Of a stretch of DNA of 64,000 nt, positions 11,735 to 63,249 are shown piece by piece. The stretch spans positions 158,501 through 222,500 of the forward strand of contig OX457036.1 in NCBI GenBank assembly GCA_949752735.1. The letters run 5' to 3'. The position numbers and the translations under genes were made by a program. This stretch comes from Lumbricus terrestris (lineage: Eukaryota > Annelida > Clitellata > Crassiclitellata > Lumbricidae). The stretch's first letter is position 1. Every line of letters begins with the position of its first letter. The notes under the pieces were generated by a model that saw only the letters and a list, made by a program, of their open reading frames with translations, ran no database searches and had not been told where the DNA came from.

Positions 11735-12034
11735 CTTGTAAGACCTATTATTGTTGCAAACTATATCGACAAAATTTCTTTTAAAACTGAATGTTTCTTT
11801 CAATTGTCCAATGGAATGTAGATATTCAGATCTGGAGCACAATACAATTACTCCACATCTGCATCAGATGTGGCGACATGAAATTAACTAATGTCAGTGG
11901 AATATTGATAATAATTACACGTACGAGAGACAGTGAGTAAGACCACGGCCACAAATTATCTCCGTGCCGCCCGATATGTCAGAGTGTTTGTGGGTTGTCT
12001 TTAGCTCTTTGTCTGCCTGTCTGGTGTCGTAAAT

Positions 12035-12040
12035 TTTAAT
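12035..12040 (-). promoter_or_regulatory. Candidate polyadenylation signal ATTAAA
   Basis: On the minus strand ATTAAA lies about 215 bases beyond the stop codon of the minus-strand SLC17 gene. It is the common variant signal; no AATAAA was seen closer. Confidence 0.4.
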
Positions 12041-12254
12041 AGTGAAAGGCATGCAAGATGGTACTGACACGAAAAGTGATATTTTTCTTGTTAGGCTGAA
12101 GAGGAATGAAAAGTCTGTCGAATGACAGGAGATCTGATCACAGGATTTCTCTTCTCGTGTCGACGTCATTGTTGTCGGTCAAAGTGACCAGCAGATGACC
12201 ATTGACCATTGACCGTTGACCATTGCATTGTCACCTTTCTCGTCCTATGAGTTT

Positions 12255-32856
<20,602 letters not shown>

Positions 32857-32934
32857 CGCAGAAACCGGTCAGAGTCGGCAAATACGTGAGTTGGATAAGT
32901 AATTACTTGACGACCTTCTCTTCTCTTCACTGCT

Positions 32935-32943
32935 CTCTCTCTG

Positions 32944-33038
<95 letters not shown>

Positions 33039-33058
33039 GTCTCTCTGTCTCTCACACT
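32935..33058. repeat. (TC)n microsatellite
   Basis: CT dinucleotide run with GTCTCT interruptions, just upstream of the minus-strand SLC17 start codon. Confidence 0.97.
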
Positions 33059-33754
33059 CTCTTTCTCACTTACGCAATTACTGCAAAGGACTTATCCATG
33101 AAGAAAAACAGAACAGTAAAAACTGAATAATGATCACACAGCTGATAGGACGATCGTTGAGTGACTCTTCATAATTTCGATGATGCATATTATAACAGTC
33201 CGTTCTAATACAACTAATAGTCGACGTTCTGCTGTTGACAATTATAGCATTCGAGAAATCACGTTTTCGGCTCGTGGTTACGCCTGTAGTTGCATGTGCT
33301 CCCAGGAGCAGCGGCGGTACGTCTATGTTATTGGCTCAGCCGTCATAAACGCCGCCGCCATTGCCATCGCCACCGCTAGAGGCTCTACTGTAAATGCGGA
33401 CGGCAGAAGCGGCTTAGAGGTTGTGGCTGTAAAGGATGAAGACCGATCGACCGACCGAAGTCTTGCCAAGAGCTCGTCGTCTATGCATGTCTGTCTATTT
33501 AACAATTAGGACCCTGATATTGATTAGTCATCTTACCCATTGGGTGGGCGGGCGGCAGATTATCCTAACAAAACGCTGGAAACTAACACTCTTCAGAATA
33601 TTGTAAACGAGGAAAGCAGAAGACGTTGTTAGCAATAATCACTTAATTTTCCGCAGTGGCAGCCAATCGCAGAGAAGAGAACATTCTGTCCTTCGTTATA
33701 ACTGCATCTCCGATAGAAGATCTTGGTCTATGCGACTATAGTTGCCATAACAAC

Positions 33755-33850
33755 ACTGATGCCTTAGTGATATAGAAGATGCTTTTGACACTGTCGATCA
33801 TAATATTGTTGAAAAGTTGAAACGACACAATTTTTGCCAACTAACAATCC
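33755..33850 (+). mobile_element. LINE reverse transcriptase fragment
   Basis: Contains D-A-F-D-T-V-D-H-N-I-V-E-K-L-K-R (about 33774-33825), the conserved reverse transcriptase block before the YADD motif. Only this block survives. Confidence 0.75.
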
Positions 33851-34547
33851 TACCTTTGACATGTCTTGTTCTAAGGCAGATGTATCCCTTGTTTCCTCTA
33901 TCCTTTATGACCCCGGGCATGTCCCATAGCTATGAGCTTCTTCCACCTGAACGTGTAACTGGTTACTCGCTGTGCTTTGGAAAGGGATTTATCACTAGAA
34001 TGCTATAGGCATTTAGTTAACTTGTTTGACTCTAGTGATAGTTTAGTAATTATATTATATTTGTGATTTTAATTTGCACGTTTTTATTATCTATTATTGC
34101 TTCGATGTATTATAATGATGCTCTATGTCCCACTGAATGATGGACGGACGAAACAAAAGAGGGTGACCTCATAGAGAATGGGCGGATGATTTAACATACT
34201 GGTGCGGAACATCACTGCAAAAGCTGAGCCACATCGCACTGGTAAGAGAACAGCGGAAGAACATGGCGAAAATGGCGTCAGACACATACAGGCGATGAGC
34301 CCACGGTTCATGATGATGATGATGATGTCCCATTGTGCGTTTGCAATTGGATTAATAAAGAAAATACTTACTTACTTACCTACCTAAAGCTACCCCCTTC
34401 TCTAGCCTCTCTCGTTCCTTTCCTAGACTCTTGAACGGCTTGTCTCCCCACAACTTCTTCCGTATTCGGAACAGTCTGGCCTTCTCCCAACGCCCTGCAG
34501 CCAATCGGGATTCAGGGCTCATCACTCCGCTCCATCCAAGTCCTGCT

Positions 34548-34714
34548 CAGTGGTGTAACTAGGAACTCGGGGCCCCTAGACAAAATGTGAATATTGAAAT
34601 GTATTATCACTTATAACAGTGGCGTAACTAGGAACTCGGGGGCCCCTTTGGGGCCTCTATACTCGGGGGCCCCTAGACTTTGTCTACCCAGTCTACCCTA
34701 TTGTTACGCCACTG
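34548..34714. mobile_element. hAT-type MITE with perfect 8-bp target duplication
   Basis: Starts CAGTGGTGTAACTAGG and ends TTGTTACGCCACTG. Flanked by identical GTCCTGCT at 34540-34547 and 34715-34722. A second CAGTGGCGTAACTAGGAACT lies inside at about 34617, so the left end is duplicated. Confidence 0.9.
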
Positions 34715-34974
34715 GTCCTGCTCTCGCTACTTTCCAACATATACCCTCACCTTCATTGAGCTGAACCTACCTTGCTGGCTCTTTTCGATGTATCTGCTTG
34801 ATCATGGTTGCAGCGACTCGAAACCTCATGCGTGGCCTCTTCTGTGATTTCGATCTTTCCGCTCTGACCACAATCAAATGGTTATCTGCGGAGACACTAT
34901 GACCCCTGGGTTAAGGTAAAATTTGGTATTTCTCAGAACTAGGTTTCGGGTCTTCTCTTTTACCTAGATTATAC

Positions 34975-35530
34975 GGCTGACATTCCAGTCATATTCTCCA
35001 AACACTTCTCAACTGAACGCCTCTATGCTGATGACGCTCAGGCGTTCGTCCATGGTCCTCCCTCTGCTCAAATTGCTCTTGCTGCTCGCATTGATGCACT
35101 CTCTCGAGATTTGCATCTCTGGATGTATTCCAACCGTCTCTCTAGCAAGGCGCAGCTCATATAGTTTGGCTCTCGAGTCTCGACAGCAACTTCACTTTCT
35201 CCTTCTTGCCGAAAGATTCCTGTCTTTCACCTGAACCGGATTAGAGCAATCCGACGCTCTGTCTCCTCGTCTATCTTTGCCTCGATCGATAATATAATCG
35301 ATGCCTTTGTCTGCTCCCTAATTGATTACTGCAACTCCCTCTTGATCGGCCTTCCAAGAGTTCGTCTCTCCCCTCTAGTCCGGTCTAAATGCAGCTGCCA
35401 GACTAATAACCCGATTTCCTCGTTACTCCCACATCTTTTTTTAGTATGGTCGCCTTCACTGGCTCCCCATCACTGCTCGAATTCAGATCAAGGTTCTTAC
35501 TTTGATTATTCTGTGTTAGAACAACTCTAA
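34975..35530 (+). mobile_element. LINE reverse transcriptase fragment
   Basis: Encodes L-Y-A-D-D-A-Q-A-F-V-H-G-P (about 35020-35058), W-M-Y-S-N-R-L-S, then R-A-I-R-R-S-V-S, D-Y-C-N-S-L-L-I-G-L. These match, in order, the 52.85 kb LINE (Y-A-D-D-T-Q-A-F-V-H-G-P). Stops and frameshifts throughout. Confidence 0.88.
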
Positions 35531-35847
35531 GCTAAGCTGAATGCAACCGGTTTCCCCTAACTTTCTCTTCAAAACTTTGATGGTGTCTGCTGTGACTGTA
35601 TTATCACTCAAATCATTCCACAAGACGACACATTTCGCACAAAAATGTTCTGCCCAATGTTCATTTTGGCTTCTGAAATATATTTCCGGACATTATTCGC
35701 TTCGACACATTGTTGTCCCTGTCCCTGAGTTCCCATAGATGTTTGGTGCTAATTTAAAGACTTTCCTCTGCACCATCTCTCTTCCAGTAAAAGACTTTGT
35801 AGGAGTCAATAGTCTCATCTGCACCTCCTGCTTTCTATTCATTCATT

Positions 35848-36360
35848 CATAGCATTTATATAGCGCCCCTTCAAGAAACTACTCAGAGGCGCTCCCAGCC
35901 CAACCACGAACAAAGAAAAAAGACTTGAGAGACTTGTAGAACCCAGCCGGATGGGCCACAAGTAGAGAGCGAAGCGTAACCGGGAGGTCGTTCCAGACTG
36001 TAGGCCCCACAACCGAGAAAGCACGGCACTGCTTAATAACCAAGCGGGCCCGCGGGACCAGAAGTTCACCCCTAGCCGAAGAGCGAAGTACACGACGCGC
36101 TGCAGCGTCAGAGACTGGACAGCAAAGATCACGCATAGGCCTATGACGGAGCACAGCCAAGGACACAGCGTGAGACCACAGCAGCAATACGGTATGAGAT
36201 CCGCTGGGACACTGGCAGCCAGTGCAGCACATCACGCATATAGGCAGAGACAGGAGTAAATTTAGGAAGCCGCCCAACAAGGCGAGCAGCGGAGCGCAAT
36301 ACACGATCAAGTCGCCCCAGGACCCCAATGGGAAGACCAGCTAGTAAGGAGCAACAGTTG
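35848..36360 (-). mobile_element. 3' end of an L2/CR1-type LINE
   Basis: On the minus strand encodes R-A-F-S-V-V-G-P-T-V-W-N-D-L-P (C-terminal domain), then G-W-A-G-S-A-S-E stop, then the 3' tail GGGAGCGCCTCTGAGTAG...GGGGCGCTATATAAATGC and (ATGA)n. Same family as the fragment at 20.64 kb. Confidence 0.88.
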
Positions 36361-38104
36361 TCGATTCGACTTGTAACGATTTAGTTGTAGTCCATACCTC
36401 AAATCCTTGTAACCCCAATTTATTTTTGTAGACGGTCATTACACTTTCTTCAGTTTCCTTGTCCTTCTTTACGTATAAATTCCATTCCATAATCGGATTC
36501 CAACCGTGGTCTATATATTGTCTATAGCGTGATTTGTCTAATCTCAGTAATTGTATCTGCTGACCGTTATTCCTATCATCACCTAAAGTTCAGTTAGTCG
36601 CTTTGCAACTTCAACACATTGCCTTGAAAGTTTTGCACTCCTGTGTATAATCGTAATCTCCAAACTTCTAAATCGCCACTCGATAGCCAAGCGCGGGGCA
36701 CCAGCTTATTAATCACACCCAACTCACCCACTTTCAATACCTTGCCCGCATTTCTCTTCCCCGTTATTATGCATCACTGAGCGCTTTTCCAAAAATTAAA
36801 AAGAATCTTCCAGTGCTGAGACCACCTCAGTAGGCTATTCCTCGTAGCGCTTCATGCAGTTCCTCCGCTTCCTCTTCTGCGCAGTTTTTGCACATCAGCA
36901 AACTTAGAAATTTTCGAAATTATCCAGGCTTAGCCGTTTTCTTATGCTAAACTCATTTTGTCCTTCCCTGAAAATAAACAGCATAAGTTTGCCCTAATGC
37001 ATACGACTTCATATGCAACCTGCTATTCTTCATGCCTCGCTCGTTGTCGGTAATAAGTTCTTGGTTCACAGACTGCTCTTCGATGGGAACCCTCAGCTGA
37101 AGAAGTCTCGCAGACACGTAGTAGCTGGCTTTTGCTGTTTTATACGTCAATCATTTCCTTGATTAGCGACCATAACGAGGTGAAGCTCGAAAGCACGTCA
37201 CATCCCAATAAACTTAAAAACAACTGGGCTGCATGCTATTGAAAGGACGATGTTGGGTATATGTTGAGTTTAAGAACATCTCAGGGAGGGTCCCGTATAA
37301 CTTATAAGAGCAGACTGAAGTCCATGTAGCAAAAGACCTACCTGCCAGAACGAAGCCTAAAACAAACGGCGGTCGAGATGCATCTTAGTCACACATAAAG
37401 CGTTATTAGTCCGAGACGACTTTATCGCTAGAGACGTCACATACTTTGACCTCAACCACCAATCTCAACAAGACTTATGAAGTAAACTAAACATCTCTCA
37501 TCATTATTCACGTCTTTGCTCTACTGAAATTGAGTCCTGAACAGAAAACTGTTTATCCGCTAAGTAAATAAAGTTCTGGCAGAAGTTTATTCCTAGACAT
37601 TATTCGCTTGGACACTTTATTGTCTCTGATCCCCTTGTTGTACTGTCCGACAGTAGAGACTCTTGGTGTCCCCCCTTCGCCCAACTTTAACCACTATAAG
37701 TGTTTTGCACCGTTGAAGAATTAGAGCTACTGAAAAATGCAACGGGTGTCAGTAAGTAAGCATGCGCAGATAAAGCACGTCTGCGGCCTATGACATCATT
37801 AGCCTATGATGGCTGGGTCAAATGGTACTAATTGACTCTAATCTTATTAGAAATGAAGTCCTTGCAGAGCAATAATAGCAGTTCAAGTACGTAACCTTTG
37901 GAGTCCACGATAGTTGCTCACAAGGACAGATTAGACCTCGAGAAATAACAGAAAGCTATATGGCTTATGTTGCGTTGCAGTACACAAAGGATAAGAAAAA
38001 TAAAGCGGTGAAGTACAGACAATTTCATTTCAGCTCATTGCATTGACGAAACGCCTCTCAAATATTACAAAACCTTCACCTTCGAGTGAATTGGAGCAAA
38101 TAAC
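36361..38104. other. Intergenic DNA, nothing firm
   Basis: A sentence-like match between 35660-35760 and 37560-37680 (GACATTATTCGCTT-GACAC, TTGTC-CTG) suggests a shared mobile-element fragment, class unknown. Nothing else recognised. Confidence 0.45.
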
Positions 38105-38259
38105 CATGGGCGGAGTTTGGTTTCCGTTCTTGGAGGGGCTAAAGCCTTCTTGGGGGCTTAGCTCGGGAAAAGATACCAATTGCACGGTAAAAGAATGAAT
38201 CTGGGTCTTCTTGGGGGACATATAGCCCCTCCCCGAACCCCTGATAAACTCCGCCCATG
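38105..38259. mobile_element. hAT-like MITE
   Basis: Starts CATGGGCGGAGTTTGG, ends AAACTCCGCCCATG, flanked by CAAATAAC (38097-38104) and CAAATAAT (38260-38267), an 8-bp target duplication with one mismatch. Ends shared with 11449-11734. Confidence 0.85.
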
Positions 38260-39009
38260 CAAATAATTAAAAAATTGGTCACCATAATAAATTATATATT
38301 CAACGGTTTTGTCAAACATGATCAGACTGAAGAATTCTCTGCATTATAATTTGATGATGACACGAAAGTTAGGAGATAACGGACGATCAGAAAGGAGACA
38401 TGATACTTAATTCGTATCAAAACTAAAGATTTATCTTTAGCGCCTCTCGAAGGTTTACTTAATTACAGATCTGGATCTGCAGATCTACTGCACAAACGGA
38501 CGAGACGGAAATGGCAATTTCTGCAAAAGTCACATAGACTCCGGGCGACTGCATCAGGTCCGTTCTTCTGATGTCATGGATTCCAACTCCAGCTAAAAGA
38601 CGATGGAAGCATTCTTCAACTTTTTACAGCAGCGTTAACGAACTTCGATCCTATTCACCCTGGCATGAATCCGCAGTTCAATAAACTCAATAATTGTCGC
38701 CTGCTCCCTTTTCCCCTTCCTAACTGCACTTACCTGCAGCATGCCAGAGAGTCTCGCTTGGTTTCCCTGCGGAGTCTATCGACCCAATTTGATCCAGAGA
38801 CTTCCATGCCGTCTGCCACCTGTCGATGGAAATCGTTCGCTGGTTCCACGTGTTTGCGAGAGCAACCATTGGTGACTTTTCTAGCATAAATGTGCTACAG
38901 AGAATTGCTTTGCAGACTTATGCAAGGGTCTAATACCAAACGGCATTAATATTTTGATACTCTACTGACTAGAACTTAAAAAGCGTTTTGTGAGGTGCTT
39001 ACAAATGCG

Positions 39010-39010
<1 letters not shown>

Positions 39011-39062
<52 letters not shown>
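39011..39062. repeat. (CA)n microsatellite
   Basis: About 25 CA units. Confidence 0.97.
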
Positions 39063-39071
<9 letters not shown>

Positions 39072-39259
39072 CATGCAAGCTAACATACTGTAGATACATA
39101 CATACATTTCAGCGTTTCCCAAACTTTTATGGTCATGGAACCTTCGCATCTTAATATTTTCTTGCGAAACCCCAATCTCAACTAAACGCATTGAAGCATG
39201 CTATTGCATAGCGTCTGAGAAACATTCTTATATACAGCGTGGGCAGCCCCTTATATTGT

Positions 39260-39470
39260 TATTGAGCCGTCAAGAAATAGTGGGTGCACTCACTAGCAGT
39301 GATTTAACTTTTGTTCTGTTCCCAAAAAATTAATATTTTCGTAAAAACGTCTGTTGTTCGTAAATATGAATTGCCGTTAAGGCTTAAAATTTGATTCAAT
39401 AATTCTTACATCTTGCCAAGATATTGACAAAAAACTGGGGGTACTTTTCTGATCCGCCCTGTACATACAT
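39260..39470 (+). mobile_element. Solo terminal repeat of a mariner-like element
   Basis: Diverged right arm of the 42.9-44.0 kb element: CCGTCAAGAAATAGTGGGTG, TTTTGTTCTGTT, AAATATGAATTGCCGTTAAGG, AAGATATTGACAAAAAACTG, ending GCCCTGTA. Confidence 0.75.
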
Positions 39471-40300
39471 GTATATAAACACATACTGATGTAGAAAGTT
39501 TATTTTTCTTATATGAAAATTAAATGGTACTTTCTTAAAACTACGACTCGCAGATCACAAGAATGACTTTAATTCAGAATGCGAACGCTTTTATTTCCTC
39601 TCATTCGCTTTTATTTATCGATGATTGGCTCGATGCTTGAAAGCTAGATTATTCTTTTCAGCTGAATCATTTTTAAATTCAGAAAGGAGGCATCTTACCC
39701 AGGTCTACGTGACATTTATTAAATATTGGTAAATTTTAACACCAGTAAATTAAAATAATAAATTATTTGTTTCTACTGCAAAGCGATAATCTCATTTCTC
39801 AAACTGTTGCGTCAAATCATGCATTGCTCAGATTAGTTTCGTCGAGACAACGATGATATCAAAGATGTGTCTGCTTCTCTGTTCAGATCAATAGATAGAA
39901 ATAACAGATCTGATGTAGGCCTACGTAAGTCTCAGGTGTGATGTCTATAATAGTAAGTTAGTAACTGGATTGCCTATGGACAATGAAAATTAAGATAATC
40001 GCTCAATAATTATGAGGTGAGGACGAAGCACGAAAGACGAGCGACAGTCGTTTCAAACATTCAGTGCATTTTTCAAAAGCCATTTGAAATGTTTTATTCC
40101 AGCAAAATTTCTCACTGAAAATTTCTTTTTTACAACTTCTCGCGGAGCCCTTCAGATCGCGATACCCACGTTGGGTTCCGCTGACCTATATACATCATAA
40201 ACTTGAACATCGGACATTGGGTAGAAATGAGAAAAGCAGTCTAGAAGAACTGAAGAGCCGTAACAGCATAAACAGTAGAAATGATATTGAGTTATTGACT
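39471..40300. other. Intergenic DNA, nothing recognised
   Basis: AT-rich; no gene, RNA or repeat identified. Confidence 0.5.
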
Positions 40301-40314
40301 GAATGAAAATGAGA

Positions 40315-40810
40315 ATAAGAAGAAGAAGAAGAAGAAGAAGAAAAAGAAGAAGAGGAGGAGGAGGAGGAAGAGGAGGAGGAGGAGGAAAAGGAGGAGGAGG
40401 AGACGGATACAACAGAAGATGGCGGCAATACAAAGCAAGTAAGAGAAGAAGATGACGATGATCATGACGATGTAAAGCAAGAATGAGAAGAAGATGACGA
40501 TGATCATGACGATGTAAAGCAAGAATGAGAAGAAGATGACGATGATCATGACGATGTAAAGCAAGAATGAGAAGAAGATGACGATGATCATGACGATGTA
40601 AAGCAAGTAAGAGAAGAAGATGACGATGATCATGACGATGTAAAGCAAGATACGTAAAGCGCGACGATGTGGAAGAAAAATGAGAAGACTGTTTATAGAA
40701 GAAGGTGATGGCTATGGAAATGCAGAAAAAGAAGATGACGAAGAGGAGGAGACGAAGTAGGAGGAGGAGGTGGAGAAGAAGGTGGAGCATGAGAAGAAGA
40801 AGGCAGAAGA
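40315..40810. repeat. GAAGAA-rich tract with 42-bp minisatellite
   Basis: Purine-rich GAAGAA/GAGGAG sequence surrounding about five copies of a 42-base unit with core GATGATCATGACGATGTAAA (about 40450-40650). Because 42 is a multiple of three it leaves a long open frame on the minus strand, which I do not regard as a gene. Confidence 0.9.
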
Positions 40811-41087
40811 AGAATATTGGGTCTTAAAATCTTTTAGTATCTGTGCACAATTATTAGGCACAGATACTAAAAGACAACTGCTAAAATTTGTTTCTGCGAG
40901 CAATTATTTAGGAGAAATGCTAAGGAAGTTACAAAGGATATAGTTGCTAAGGACAACCACTGAAAACAATTGCAATAACTGTTGTAAGATCAAGTATAGG
41001 CTACTGTGGCAAAAATACAATCTATTTGCGATAGGCCTACTAGCTAAAATTGCTGCAGCTCATTACAAAAGACAATAGCTGAGGACG

Positions 41088-41300
<213 letters not shown>

Positions 41301-41943
41301 GTAACAGATTATTAAGGCCTATTAAAGACGATAACTGAGAACAGAGATAATAATTATTGAAACAGTTACTAAGCTCAATTGCCAAATGACACTAAGTAGC
41401 TAAAGTTAGTATGGATAAACAAATTAGTCGTTGAATGAACAAGTGAAAGAATTCATTTATTCATCTGTTTATTTATTGATTTATTTAGTTAATTAATTAC
41501 GCAATTTAGTTACATGTAGTTAATTTATTTCTTTGTAAAAGCATGCGCTGCTGATTGATTGTAATGTCCATTGTATGAGATTGAGTTACCTTTTCGCGAA
41601 TTAGAAGAATTTAGTTAATCGTTTCAAATTGTAGCAATTGGCCTGGCGTCTATTGTTCATTAAGAATACAATGCCTACTTAAGTAGCCAGATACCGTTGC
41701 ATAAAATCTGACTCATGAATATTCATCAGGTGCGGTCTGGCTTTTGTCTTGGCTGGACTCCGTTCTGTTTCCTCAGACTCTACTCTCTCTCTCTCCGTCT
41801 GATGGTCTTTCTTGTTTGGCGGTCATCGCAACAACGTCTAGCATCTCGTTTCGTTCGACCGTCATTTGGATATAAAATCATCAAAGGCGCCAGAGAAGAG
41901 ACGTTGAATTGCATGAAGTTAAGCTTTGGCTGCAGTTCTAAGA

Positions 41944-61068
<19,125 letters not shown>

Positions 61069-61083
61069 AGTTGTCTGCTGCTA

Positions 61084-61315
61084 ATGAATCACATGTGATG
61101 GATGTCAAAGGAAGTTGAATCACATGTGATGAATATCAAAGGATGTTGAATCACATGTGATGGATGTCAAAGGATGTTGAATCACATGTGATGAAAATCA
61201 AAGGATGTTGAATCACTTGTGATGGATATCAAAGGATGTTGAATCACATGTGATGGATATCAAAGGATGTTGAATCACATGTGATGGATATCAAAGGATG
61301 TTGAATCACATGTCA
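61084..61315 (+). repeat. 31-bp minisatellite in the 3' UTR, E-box bearing
   Basis: About 7.5 units of GTTGAATCACATGTGATGGA then TATCAAAGGAT, period 31. Nearly every unit holds the palindrome TCACATGTGA. It starts 16 bases after the stop codon of the plus SLC17 gene and ends just before a polyA signal. Confidence 0.96.
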
Positions 61316-61318
61316 GCA

Positions 61319-61324
61319 AATAAA
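61319..61324 (+). promoter_or_regulatory. Polyadenylation signal AATAAA
   Basis: First canonical hexamer after the stop of the plus SLC17 gene, about 250 bases downstream. A second AATAAA lies near 61536. Confidence 0.6.
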
Positions 61325-61557
61325 AGACTTCTTCTGCTCGTCGATACGTTAGACTGAAATGACGCAGCCTCCACTAAGATTTCATTCCAAAACCAAGGAT
61401 CTAAGTTTTGCTATTTAAATCGAAATGCCTCAGACCTATAATTATGCATCGAGCATTGAGTATTTGCAGTTTTATTTATTACTGTATATATAGGCATAGC
61501 ATGATATTTAATTGTGCTAATAATTTTCCTCATAAATAAATCATTTATTTTAGAGTG

Positions 61558-61560
61558 TTT

Positions 61561-61594
<34 letters not shown>

Positions 61595-61815
61595 CGCTGC
61601 CGCCGCCGCCGCCGCCGCCGCTGCCGCTGCTGCTGCTACTACTACTACTACTACTACTACTACTGCCACTAGTACTACTACTACTATTAATAAAAATAAT
61701 GATGATGATGATGATGACGACGACGACGACGATGATGATGATGATGATAATAATAGTAATAATAGTATTAATAATAATAATAATAATAATAATATCATAA
61801 TAATAATATCATAAT
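61558..61815. repeat. Trinucleotide microsatellite cluster
   Basis: ACT, GCT, GCC, GAT, GAC and AAT runs in succession. Homopolymeric open frames are artefacts. Confidence 0.96.
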
Positions 61816-61904
61816 AATATCATAATAGAGTGATTCTGATAGGCTATTATAGGTGAGCATTCTGCTTGAATCGCAACTTAACCTAATGATTGAAAACCTT
61901 CGAT

Positions 61905-62085
61905 GAGATAACATCATCAGCATTAGCATCATCATCAGCATCATCCGCATCATCATCAGCATCATCAGCATCATCTTCAGCATCGTCTTCAGCATCATCT
62001 TCAGCAGAAGCATCAGCAGCAGTAGCCGCATCAGCATCATCAGCATCATTGTCAGCATCCGCAGTAGCATCGGCCTTCGTTAGCT
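61905..62085. repeat. (CATCAG)n-type degenerate repeat
   Basis: CATCATCAG and CATCTTCAG units, about 180 bases. Confidence 0.92.
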
Positions 62086-62339
62086 GCTTGATAATCTAGG
62101 CCATCTTTACTTTTTATAGGAAACCAAAGTCATTGCGGGCTGTGGTCCATATATATCGTAGAGACGCCCATAATTCAGAGTCCATGTCTCGTATACGTAT
62201 ACAGTGAAACAATGTCTAGGCCTATATTCAAAGAAGCGATTGGTTGTATGCGCGGACATCACAAGGTCATCATAATAATTACTATATTAAGTTCATTTAG
62301 AAGTTCAGACCTCAAAGATCTGCAGCATATCCAGCGAAA

Positions 62340-62530
62340 CAATAATTGAGAAACCGGTGAAACCGAGGGATCAAGAGGAAGAGGAAGACCAAGAAGGTTG
62401 TGGATGGACGACGTGATGGAATTAAGGACGGGACTGTCGATGGAGCGGGTGGTGCGAGCAACACAGCAGAAGGATCTCTGGAGAAAAATTGTCCATGATG
62501 TCCAATGTTCGGAGTGACGAGTAAGGCACC
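62340..62530 (+). mobile_element. LINE polyprotein C-terminal fragment
   Basis: Frame reads G-S-R-G-R-G-R-P-R-R-L-W-M-D-D-V, T-G-L-S-M-E-R-V-V-R-A-T-Q-Q-K-D-L-W-R, then stop: the basic G-R-G-R-P...W motif and following D/E-R/L-W segment found at the C-terminus of many LINE polyproteins. Confidence 0.8.
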
Positions 62531-62649
62531 GATGACGACGACGAGTCTGTGTGCGTTGTGTGCGTAGTATGGGTGGCTGTCTCTGTCTCTGTAATATGAT
62601 GTCTGCTGAAATGTCCGTCTCCTATGCAGTCAGTTCGCTGTTGTCTCTG

Positions 62650-62683
62650 TCTCCCTCTGCCTCTCTCTGTCTCTGTCTCTGTC

Positions 62684-62744
<61 letters not shown>

Positions 62745-62745
62745 T
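62650..62745. repeat. (CTGT)n microsatellite
   Basis: CTCTGTCTCTGT passing into a pure CTGT run. Confidence 0.96.
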
Positions 62746-62984
62746 ATCGTCCGCTTGCAGCTAATGAGAACCGAGCGACAACCAGCTGGTGAGGAGGAAG
62801 AGAGAAGTGCCTCCTCCTCTGCATTCGGTGGCGGCTGGTGATCGTGTGGCGGCGGCGGCGGCGGCGGTCCGATATATTTAAGTCGTTTCTTTTACTGGTT
62901 GACTGCGCTCTAAATAATTTTCGCTTCTTAAAACGACGGCTGCTATAGAGATTGACAGGAGAAATGTACTTAGCAGCGACTCAC

Positions 62985-63245
62985 CATCACATTCGACTCA
63001 TGGTGAGTTCATCACATTCGACTCATGGTGAGTTCATCACATTCGACTCTTGGTGAGTTCATCACATTCGACTCATGGTGAGTTCACCACATTCGACTCT
63101 TGGTGAGTTCATCACATTCGACTCATGGTGAGTTCACCACATTCGACTCTTGGTGAGTTCATCACATTCGACTCATGGTGAGTTCATCACATTCGACTCA
63201 TGGTGAGTTCATCACATTCGACTCATGGTGAGTTCATCACATTCA
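62985..63245. repeat. 25-bp minisatellite, about 10 copies
   Basis: Unit CATCACATTCGACTCATGGT followed by GAGTT; variants CTCTTGG and CACCAC. Every unit contains GGTGAGTT, a splice-donor-like octamer. Confidence 0.97.
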
Positions 63246-63249
63246 CAGG

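Noticed and set aside
33180..33509. Plus-strand frame of 109 codons near the minus gene start
   Set aside because: No motif, no Kozak or splice support; probably promoter-proximal non-coding DNA.
40152..40790. 212-codon minus-strand frame with repeated H-R-H-D-H-R-H
   Set aside because: 42-bp and GAAGAA repeats; no splice or homology support.
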